59,671 nt of DNA, from contig JBJLCZ010000007.1 in assembly GCA_045567335.1 (NCBI GenBank), positions 1 through 59,671 of the forward strand. Reading direction: 5' to 3'. The position numbers and the translations under genes were made by a program. Below the pieces are notes generated by a model, which searched no databases, was not told the origin of the DNA, and saw only the letters and a list, made by a program, of their open reading frames with translations. The stretch's first letter is position 1, and every line of letters begins with the position of its first letter. Of the stretch, positions 53,121 to 59,671 are shown piece after piece. Origin of the DNA: Pelagilacustribacter sp045567335 (GTDB lineage: Bacteria > Pseudomonadota > Alphaproteobacteria > Pelagibacterales > Pelagibacteraceae).

Positions 53121-54338
53121 ATGTTAAAAAAAGTTTTAAAATTTGGTGGTACTTCTGTAGGATCTATAGACAGAATTGTAAATGCGACTAAAATAGTCCA
53201 AAAAGAGCATTCTGCTGGAAATAGAATTATAGTAATTGTTTCAGCAATGTCAGGAAAAACAAATGAATTAATAGATCAATCAAAAGCTATTTCTAAAAAT
53301 TTTACAAAAAGAGAGCTTGACGTTTTGCTTACGTCTGGGGAACAAATAACCAGCGCACTGTTTGCAGGAGCCTTAAATGAATTAGGCCTCAAAGCTAAAT
53401 CTTGGATGAATTGGCAAATACCAATACTCACAGAGGGCAATCACGCTAATTCAAGAATTGTTAATATTAATATTAATAAAATTAATGAATTTTTATCTGA
53501 AGGAGGAATAGCTGTAATTCCTGGCTTTCAAGGCATCTCAAGTTTAGGTGAAATAACAACAATAGGAAGAGGTGGTTCAGACGCAACAGCTGTTGCAGTA
53601 GCAAAAATTTTTAGCACTGATAGTTGTGAAATCTATACTGATGTTGATGGTGTTTACTCTACTGATCCGAACAAAGTTCCTGTAGCAAAAAAAATAGAAA
53701 AGATATCTTATGAAGAAATGCTTGAGCTTTCTTCATTAGGAGCTAAAGTAATGCAACCATCTGCAGTTCAAACTGCCATGATGTACAACATTCCTTTAGA
53801 GGTAAAGTCTACTTTTACCAATAGAAAAGGAACAGAAATATTCAACAAAGAAAATATTGATTATACAAAAAGCATTACTGGAGTTGCTTATTCAAAAGAT
53901 GACGCTAAAATAACTTTAGTTGGTGTTCAAGATAAGCCAGGAGTAGCTGCAGATATTTTTGGAGCCTTTGAGCAAAGGCCAAATAAACGTTGATATGGTT
54001 ATACAAAATATATCTTCAGATGGTAAAAACTACTGATTTGACATTTACCATTAAAAGAGTTGATCTTAGTAAAACATTAGAAATTATTAAAAATAATAAA
54101 AAAAATAAAATATTTAGAACTTTTTAAAAAATGATAAAGTTTCAAAAAATATCAATTGTCGGAGCTGGTATGGTTTCAACTCCAGGAGTTACTTATAAAA
54201 TGTTTTCGGGCATTAGCTAAGGATAATATAAATATTTTAGCAATTTCAACATCAGAAATTAAGATATCTGTAATTATAAATGATCAAGATACTTTAAAAG
54301 CAGTGAAAAAATTGCATACAATTTTTGAATTAGATTGA
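53121..54338 (+). pseudogene. lysC: Aspartate kinase, broken by homopolymer indels
   Basis: LysC phosphorylates aspartate at the head of lysine, threonine and methionine synthesis. The intact N-terminal catalytic part (KFGGTSVGS, residues 7-15) runs to about residue 285. The C-terminal ACT domains are recoverable only by switching frame at about five places: 53967-53969 (extra T), 54025-54029 (extra A), 54121-54125 (missing T), 54144-54149 (extra A) and 54203-54206 (extra T). Corrected, it is 404 residues ending NDQDTLKAVKKLHTIFELD, and the net 3 excess bases match the span. All sites are homopolymers, so consensus error is more likely than decay. Confidence 0.9.
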
Positions 54339-54340
54339 AA

Positions 54341-55435
54341 ATGGAAGTTAGACCTCACAGAAATATCTTTAGAAAAAAAACCAAACTTATTAAAGTTGGA
54401 AATGTTCCGGTAGGAGGTAATTCAATAATAACAGTTCAATCAATGACGAATACGCTTACAACTGATATTAAATCAACTATAAAACAAATTAATGATTTAG
54501 AGGATGCAGGAGCTGACATAGTAAGAGTTTCATGTCCTGATGAAAAATCAACAAGTGCTTTAAAAGATATAATTAAAAATGTTAACGTACCAATAGTAGC
54601 AGATATTCATTTTCATCACAAAAGAGCTTTAGAAGCTGCTAAAAATGGAGCTGCCTGTTTAAGGATTAATCCAGGAAATATCGGTTCATCAGACAGAGTT
54701 ATAGAAATTACTAAAGCAGCTAAAGATTACAACTGTTCAATTAGAGTTGGTGTGAACGCTGGATCTTTAGATAAATCTTTGTTGGAAAAATATAAAGAAC
54801 CTTGTCCAGAGGCTTTGGTGGAGAGCGCTATGTATAATGTTAAATTGTTAGAAGATAATGATTTTTTTAATTTTAAAATAAGCGTTAAATCCTCAGATGT
54901 ATTTTTAGCAATAAAAGCTTATGAACAACTTTCAAACTCTTGTGATTATCCTCTCCATATAGGAGTGACAGAGGCTGGAGGATTATTAACAGGAAGCATA
55001 AAATCATCTATTGGATTAGGGCAGTTATTAATGAAGGGAATCGGAGATACAATAAGAGTTTCTTTATCTGCGGACCCTCTAGAAGAAATAAAGGCAGGAT
55101 ATGAAATATTGAAGTCTTTGGGTATTAGATCAAGAGGAGTTCAAATAATTTCTTGTCCATCTTGCGCTAGACAAGCTTTTCCAGTAATTGAGACGGTAAA
55201 AATTTTAGAAAGTAAGCTTTCACACATTAAAACACCTATTACATTATCTGTTATTGGTTGTGTTGTTAACGGACCTGGGGAAGCTGCTCAAACCGAAATA
55301 GGTTTAACTGGTGGAGGGCAAGATAAAAATTTGTTGTATCTATCTGGTGTACCTCATACAAAAGTTCCAAGCAATGAAATTGTGGAAAAAATAGTTAAAT
55401 TAGTTGAAGAAAAAGTAAAAGAAAAAAATAACTAA
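54341..55435 (+). CDS. ispG: (E)-4-hydroxy-3-methylbut-2-enyl-diphosphate synthase
   Basis: This 4Fe-4S enzyme makes HMBPP in the MEP isoprenoid pathway. The 364-residue protein has VQSMTNTLTTDIKSTIKQI near the N-terminus, a TIM-barrel body (LRINPGNIGS) and the C-terminal iron-sulfur domain with ligands in ISCPSCARQAFPV and IGCVVNGPGEA. The ATG at 54341 is preferred; a TTG at 54335 overlapping the lysC stop is possible. It is followed 3 nt later by prfA. Confidence 0.95.
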   Translation: MEVRPHRNIFRKKTKLIKVGNVPVGGNSIITVQSMTNTLTTDIKSTIKQINDLEDAGADIVRVSCPDEKSTSALKDIIKNVNVPIVADIHFHHKRALEAAKNGAACLRINPGNIGSSDRVIEITKAAKDYNCSIRVGVNAGSLDKSLLEKYKEPCPEALVESAMYNVKLLEDNDFFNFKISVKSSDVFLAIKAYEQLSNSCDYPLHIGVTEAGGLLTGSIKSSIGLGQLLMKGIGDTIRVSLSADPLEEIKAGYEILKSLGIRSRGVQIISCPSCARQAFPVIETVKILESKLSHIKTPITLSVIGCVVNGPGEAAQTEIGLTGGGQDKNLLYLSGVPHTKVPSNEIVEKIVKLVEEKVKEKNN

Positions 55436-55438
55436 ATA

Positions 55439-56512
55439 ATGATACCCAGAGAAAAAATTGAAGCAATAGTTGCTAAGCATAATAACATTGAAAAAGATCT
55501 TTCATCAGGAAATATTGATCCTAAAACCTATGCTACTAAATCTAAAGAATATTCTGATTTGGGAAATATAATTAAAATCGCAAGAGATTATTTAAAGTTT
55601 GATATAGAACAAAAAGATATTGAACAAATTATAAATGATAAGAATAGTGATAAAGAAATGGTTTCGCTTGCGGTAAAAGAAGTTTCTGAAATTAAAAAAA
55701 AAAGAGAGGATTATGAAAATAAGCTAAAGATTTTTTTACTTCCAAAAGATAGCGATGATCAAAAAAATGCTATCGTAGAAATTAGAGCAGGAACTGGAGG
55801 TTTGGAGGCAACTTTATTTTGCTCAGATTTATTTAAAATGTATGAAAAAGTGTGTTCTAAAAAAAAATGGAAAATGGAAATAATCAATATTTCAAAAAGT
55901 GAAGCTGGAGGCTATAAAGAGGTTATATTTTCTGTTAATGGAGATAATATTTATTCTTATTTAAAGTATGAGTCCGGAGTACATAGAGTTCAAAGAGTTC
56001 CATCAACTGAAACCCAAGGAAGGGTTCACACTTCAGCTGCAACTGTAGCTGTTTTACCCGAAGCAGAAGAAGTTGATGTACAAATTAAAGATTCAGATTT
56101 AAGAATTGATGTTTTTAGAGCAGGAGGTCCAGGAGGACAATCAGTTAACACTACTGATAGCGCTGTAAGAATAACTCATTTACCTACAGGTGTGGTTGTT
56201 AGTCAACAAGATGAAAAATCCCAGCATAAAAATAAAGCTAAAGCTTTAAAAATTTTGAGGGCAAGAGTTTACGATTCTGAAAAACTTAAAAAAGATAAAG
56301 AAAGGTCATCTAATAGAAAAAGTCAAATAGGATCTGGCGATAGATCAGAAAGAATCAGAACCTACAATTTTCCTCAGGGCAGAGTCACAGACCATAGAAT
56401 CAATATGACTCTTCATAAATTAAATGAATTTTTAAGTGGAGAGATACATCAAGAAATGAACGAAGGTTTAAGGCTAAAAGAACAAGACTTAAAACTACAA
56501 GAACTTAAATAA
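55439..56512 (+). CDS. prfA: Peptide chain release factor 1
   Basis: RF1 terminates translation at UAA and UAG. The 357-residue protein has the GGQ motif in AGGPGGQSVNTTDSAVR (Gly-Gly-Gln at residues 232-234) and the codon-recognition PxT-type region in HRVQRVPSTETQGRVHTSA. The Gln of GGQ is the target of PrmC, whose gene follows directly with a 1-nt overlap. Length and motifs are normal. Confidence 0.97.
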   Translation: MIPREKIEAIVAKHNNIEKDLSSGNIDPKTYATKSKEYSDLGNIIKIARDYLKFDIEQKDIEQIINDKNSDKEMVSLAVKEVSEIKKKREDYENKLKIFLLPKDSDDQKNAIVEIRAGTGGLEATLFCSDLFKMYEKVCSKKKWKMEIINISKSEAGGYKEVIFSVNGDNIYSYLKYESGVHRVQRVPSTETQGRVHTSAATVAVLPEAEEVDVQIKDSDLRIDVFRAGGPGGQSVNTTDSAVRITHLPTGVVVSQQDEKSQHKNKAKALKILRARVYDSEKLKKDKERSSNRKSQIGSGDRSERIRTYNFPQGRVTDHRINMTLHKLNEFLSGEIHQEMNEGLRLKEQDLKLQELK

Positions 56513-57355
56513 TGCTAGCATCAAAATTAATTAATATTGGAACAAAGAAATTAAAAAAGAATTTAATTTCTACATCAATTTTAGACTCAGAATTAATTTT
56601 ATCTAATGTATTAAATAGAAGTAGAGAAGATTTACTCACCAACCTAGAACTTAGAGGTTACAAATAATGACATATTAGTATTTAAAAAAAAAATTCTAAG
56701 AAGAGCTAAAAATGAACCGATAGCCTATATTTTAAATAAAAAAGATTTTTGGAATCAAAAATTTTATGTAAATAATGATACTTTAATACCAAGACCCGAG
56801 ACAGAGCTTTTGATAGAAAAGATTGTACAATTTTTTAAAAATAAGAAGATATTTATTTTAGATATAGGAACTGGATCTGGATGTATATTGTTATCAATTT
56901 TAGAAGAATTAAAAAAAAGTTCAGGAATAGGGATTGATATATCAAAAAATGCCTCAAAAATAGCACAAAAAAATTCTTTAAATTTTGGATTAGTATCTCG
57001 TGCTAAATTTCATGTTAGAGCTTTAAAAGATATATATAATTATAAATTTGACCTAATTGTCTCAAATCCACCCTATATATGTACTCATAAAATAAAAAAT
57101 CTTGCAGATGATGTGAAGAAATATGAGCCTAGATTGGCTCTTGATGGAGGAAATGATGGGCTTGACGTAATTAAAAAAGTTATTTACAAATCAACAAGTA
57201 TCTTAAAGAGAAAAGGTATGTTAGCTCTTGAAATTGGAAATGGGCAGTTTAAAAAAATTTCACATATATTGAAATTTAATGGCTTTAAGATAAAATATTT
57301 AATAAAAGATTACCAGAATAATATTAGATGCATACTAACAACATTTGACAATTAG
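56512..57355 (+). pseudogene. prmC: Release-factor glutamine methyltransferase PrmC, one frameshift
   Basis: PrmC methylates the Gln of the GGQ motif of release factors. The N-terminal frame runs from the ATG at 56512 to about 56655, then shifts by one base; an extra G in the AGGTT at 56655-56659 explains it. Downstream come the PIAYIL and IPRPETELLIEKI segments, the SAM motif LDIGTGSGCILLSILEE and NPPYI. Dropping one base gives 843 nt, 280 residues, the usual size. It is translated after prfA and precedes DUF4167, the standard order. A consensus error is likely. Confidence 0.9.
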
Positions 57356-57383
57356 TTAAAAATATTCACGTATCCTTAAAATT

Positions 57384-57791
57384 ATGAACAATCAAAAAAG
57401 AAGAACTTTTAGACCAAGACAAAATAAAAATGGTTTTAGAGGAAGGAATAACGGATCTAGAGGAAATAATAATGGTCACTTTCAAAGCAATGTTGGCAAC
57501 ATAAATTTTAATAGAAATGGCTCTATGACAAATCCTTTTAGTGTTGAAAAAACAATTCAAAAATATCAACAATTAGCAAAAGATGCCCAAAGCATGGGGG
57601 ACCCTGTTTTAGTAGAAAATTATTTACAACATGCTGACCATTACTCTAGAAGACTTTCAGAATTAAATTCAAAAGTAAAAACCTCTGTTACGAATATTAA
57701 AGATGACCAAAAAAAAGAGGCTGTAAAAGACGGTGTTGCTGAAATTCAAAAAGAAAATACTGCTATGCAAAATTTTGTTGAAAAAAAATAA
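57384..57791 (+). CDS. DUF4167 family protein
   Basis: The 135-residue protein has an Arg/Asn/Gly-rich N-terminus (about 1-48, RRTFRPRQNKNGFRGR) and a conserved helical core KTIQKYQQLAKDAQSMGDPV followed by ENYLQHADHYSRRL. DUF4167 is an alphaproteobacterial family of unknown function, usually next to prfA and prmC; the RGG-like start suggests RNA binding. Its stop is 5 nt from the convergent M23 peptidase gene. Confidence 0.88.
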   Translation: MNNQKRRTFRPRQNKNGFRGRNNGSRGNNNGHFQSNVGNINFNRNGSMTNPFSVEKTIQKYQQLAKDAQSMGDPVLVENYLQHADHYSRRLSELNSKVKTSVTNIKDDQKKEAVKDGVAEIQKENTAMQNFVEKK

Positions 57792-57796
57792 TAAAA

Positions 57797-59141
57797 CTAC
57801 CTTAATTCAGATAATTTTAAATCAATTTTAATTCTTTCAATTTCAAATTCTTTTCTCTCATCACCTTTTAATATTTTACCTGAAGGTAATTTTAATCTTT
57901 GCGAGTTTACTTTTTTTCCATTTACAACAACTTCATAATGAAGATGGGGTCCAGTAGACATTCCGGTTGAACCTACATAACCAATAATTTGTCCTTGTCT
58001 TACTTTTCTTCCTTCTTTAATTCCTTTTGCAAAGTTTTTCATATGAGCATAAATAGTTTCATAAGTTGAGTTATGTCGAATCTTTACACAATTACCACCA
58101 CCTCCACACCATCTAGCCCTTGTTATTGTTCCACTCCCAGAAGCCATTATAGGAGTACCAGAAGGTGCTGCAAAATCAGTTCCTCTATGCATTTTGTTGT
58201 AACCTAATATAGGATGTTTTCTCATTCCAAACCTAGAAGACAATCTAGCTCCATTGATTGGAGTTTTCATTAAAGATTTAACTATACTTCTTCCATTCAA
58301 ATCATAGTATCCAGTTTCATTTTTGTATTTAAAATTATATAAATTTATTTCTTTATTATTTACATACATAGAAGCGTAAATAATTTTGCCTGTATCTTTA
58401 ACTATATCATTATCGTCTAAAAATTTTTCATAGTAAATTTCAAACCAATCATCTTTTCTAATATCTCTTTGAAAATCTATTTCAAAGCCGTAAACTCTTG
58501 CAAATTCTATTATTATATTTGGTTCAATTCCAACCTCAACTGCAGCACTATATAAATTATTTTTAATTTTATTTTTTACAACAACTTCTTTCTTATTTAA
58601 TTTAATAATATTTTCTTTGACCGTAAAATTTTCATTGTTTTTCCTTATCTCAATGCTTAAAGTATTGGATACAGGATATAAAATATTAACTACCTCATTA
58701 TAATTCTGTGAATTTTTTTTTAAAACGATCGATATATCTCTTCCAGTATAAATATTAGAAAGTTTTTTTTCTCTAAGTTTATCTAATAATTATATTTTTT
58801 TCACTTTCTAATATATCAAATGAAGTTAATATTTTTTCAATGCTATCATTATTCTTTATAGTGTATTTATATTCTTTATAAGGGCTGCGTAATGTTGAAA
58901 GAAAATAATTACTCAAGTTTTCAAATTCATTAGATTCAACTAAATTTTCAAAATTTTTTTTTTTCACTTCGTTAAAATTATTTACTTGATTTGAAAAAAA
59001 GAGATAACAAATAAAAATTAAAATAAATGAAAGAAAATATATAGAATATTTTTTGAATAAATTAACATCCAGATCTCTTTTTTTTTGGGAAAAATTATAA
59101 AAATAGCTCTCAAATTTATTAAATAAATTCTTTATCGTCAT
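57797..59141 (-). pseudogene. M23 family metallopeptidase, one frameshift
   Basis: This envelope peptidase has an N-terminal membrane anchor (about residues 33-50, start at 59141), a middle region and a C-terminal LytM/M23 domain. Motif HxxxD is in HRGTDFAAPSGTP, and YAHMKN and GPHLHYEV supply the zinc site. The N-terminal frame ends at 58779 (TAA) and the downstream frame opens through to 57797, with the shift near 58784-58795. Removing one base gives 1344 nt and 447 residues. The second part contains EVGIEPNIIIEFARVYGFE, as in related M23 proteins. It could also be an endopeptidase or a catalytically inactive activator. Confidence 0.88.
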
Positions 59142-59187
59142 AGTTGTTTTCTATAAAAATTATTTCTTCATTGCAACGTTATCCCTT

Positions 59188-59203
59188 AAATAAGGCCTTA
59201 TTT
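59188..59203. promoter_or_regulatory. 16-bp perfect palindrome upstream of the rrn promoter
   Basis: AAATAAGGCCTTATTT is a perfect self-complementary sequence, 28 bp before the presumed -35 of the rRNA promoter and 47 bp upstream of the divergent M23 gene. No loop separates the arms, so a protein-binding operator is more likely than a hairpin. The binding protein is unknown. Confidence 0.4.
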
Positions 59204-59230
59204 TATTGTATTTTTTAATAAATATACGCC

Positions 59231-59258
59231 TTGACTTATCACACAATTGTAATAAAAC
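59231..59258 (+). promoter_or_regulatory. Candidate rRNA operon promoter
   Basis: TTGACT (59231-59236, five of six to the consensus -35) is followed by 16 nt and TAAAAC (59253-59258), with a GC-rich GAGCGCTC discriminator region at about 59259-59266. The start would lie about 200 nt before 16S, which is a normal leader length. The weak -10 lowers confidence. Confidence 0.5.
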
Positions 59259-59394
59259 GAGCGCTCACCTCAAAGTAAAGATTTTTTATCATTGCTAAAG
59301 GTGTGCAGATTTCGTGAGAAATCTTAGCTTTTTTAAATTGTAAATTTTTAAGAAGAGAAGTGTGGACGGTTAGGTTAACAAAGAAATTGTCGTA

Positions 59395-59451
59395 CACACT
59401 TTAACGAAAGTAACTTTAGTTCATGCAACTAAAGTTATTAAAGCTAGTGTG
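59395..59451 (+). other. rRNA leader hairpin with boxA-like sequence
   Basis: TAACTTTAGTT (59411-59421) pairs perfectly with AACTAAAGTTA (59427-59437) around the loop CATGC. An outer helix is added by CTTTAA (59399-59404) with TTAAAG (59438-59443), and CACA (59395-59398) with TGTG (59448-59451). The 5' arm includes CACTTTAACGA, similar to the boxA antitermination element. It ends about 10 nt before the 16S 5' end. A processing site or antitermination signal is inferred. Confidence 0.45.
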
Positions 59452-59461
59452 CGCCGTTATT

Positions 59462-59671
59462 AAACTTGAGAGTTTGATCATGGCTCAGAACGTACGCTGG
59501 CGGCACGCCTAACACATGCAAGTCGAACGCAGTAGCAATACTGAGTGGCAAACGGGTGAGTATAATGTGGGAATCTGCCTTTTGGTTCGGAATAACACGA
59601 GGAAACTTGTGCTAATACCGGATAAGCCTTTACAGGGAAAGTTTTAATGCCAAAAGATGAGCCCGCACTTG
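59462..59671 (+). rRNA. rrs: 16S ribosomal RNA, 5' part
   Basis: The sequence from about 59462 aligns to the 16S start: AGAGTTTGATCATGGCTCAG at 59469-59488, then GCTGGCGGCACGCCTAACAC, AAGTCGAACGC and GGCAAACGGGTGAG. The gene continues beyond the window. The 5' end is set by matching AGAGTTTGATC to position 8 of the standard gene. The rest of the operon (23S, 5S) is outside. Confidence 0.97.

Noticed and set aside
53121..54338. True pseudogenisation of lysC
   Set aside because: Protein-level conservation is intact through the whole C-terminus; only homopolymer lengths differ. Error is a simpler explanation, though not proven.
1..59671. CRISPR array, prophage, insertion sequence or transposon
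   Set aside because: No spaced repeats, transposase, integrase or phage structural genes were seen on either strand.

Overview
The window is a dense, strongly AT-rich stretch (coding runs are dominated by A/T homopolymers) of a streamlined alphaproteobacterial chromosome. The gene set points to the SAR11 / Candidatus Pelagibacter lineage: class I lysyl-tRNA synthetase, a HisRS/HisZ/short-HisG cluster, tRNA-His lacking the G-1 base, alphaproteobacterial families (DUF2948, DUF1178, DUF4167, DUF3035/BamF-like), cobST with a J-domain protein and BolA, and junctions of only a few bases or overlaps. I see no prophage, insertion sequence, CRISPR array or island of foreign composition. It is a core-genome segment ending in the start of a 16S rRNA gene.

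Layout. 0-3.5 kb: cold-shock protein, tRNA-His, then hisS-hisZ-hisG. 3.5-6.9 kb (minus): putative 10-TM metal exporter and groES-groEL with a strong terminator and a heat-shock-like promoter. 7-13.5 kb (plus): HAD phosphatase, ribF, ileS, lspA, a small lipoprotein, pgi. 13.5-20.1 kb: rsmD, a DUF2334 deacetylase, a methyltransferase, a GNAT, then a cytosolic NlpC/P60 hydrolase, ampG and trkH. 20.2-23.8 kb (plus): lysK, pyrD, rpmB, a YhhQ-type queuosine-precursor transporter. 23.8-29 kb: cobT-cobS-J-domain (minus), bolA (plus), aroB-aroK (minus). 29-33.1 kb (plus): two unrecognised envelope proteins, def-fmt-truA. 33.1-39.6 kb (minus): a nine-gene run rpmH-rnpA-yidD-yidC-argB-HAD-dapD-dapE-SET. 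39.6-46.5 kb (plus): VTT membrane protein, DUF255 protein, three tiny proteins, dcd, murA, DUF2948, hisD, infA, tRNA-Phe. 46.5-53.1 kb: photolyase, secA (minus), argJ, DUF1178, ubiG (minus). 53.1-57.8 kb (plus): lysC, ispG, prfA, prmC, DUF4167. 57.8-59.1 kb (minus): M23 peptidase. 59.2-59.67 kb: rRNA promoter, leader and the first ~210 nt of 16S rRNA.

Functionally the window combines translation (aminoacyl-tRNA synthetases, IF-1, RF1 and its methyltransferase, deformylase/formyltransferase, ribosomal proteins), amino-acid synthesis (his, arg, lys/DAP, aromatic), membrane protein biogenesis (SecA, YidC, YidD, LspA) and peptidoglycan synthesis and recycling (MurA, DapD/DapE, AmpG, NlpC/P60, M23).

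Three genes at the right end (lysC, prmC, M23 peptidase) are interrupted only by single-base indels, mostly in homopolymers, and removing the net excess bases restores full-length proteins. I read these as probable consensus errors rather than decay. The most interesting items are the CobS/CobT/J-domain/BolA module in a lineage not known for aerobic cobalamin synthesis, a small SET-domain methyltransferase ending a core operon, tRNA-gene junctions of 0 and 4 nt, an unusual tRNA-Phe elbow with a complementary 3' trailer, and several unnamed small or envelope proteins.
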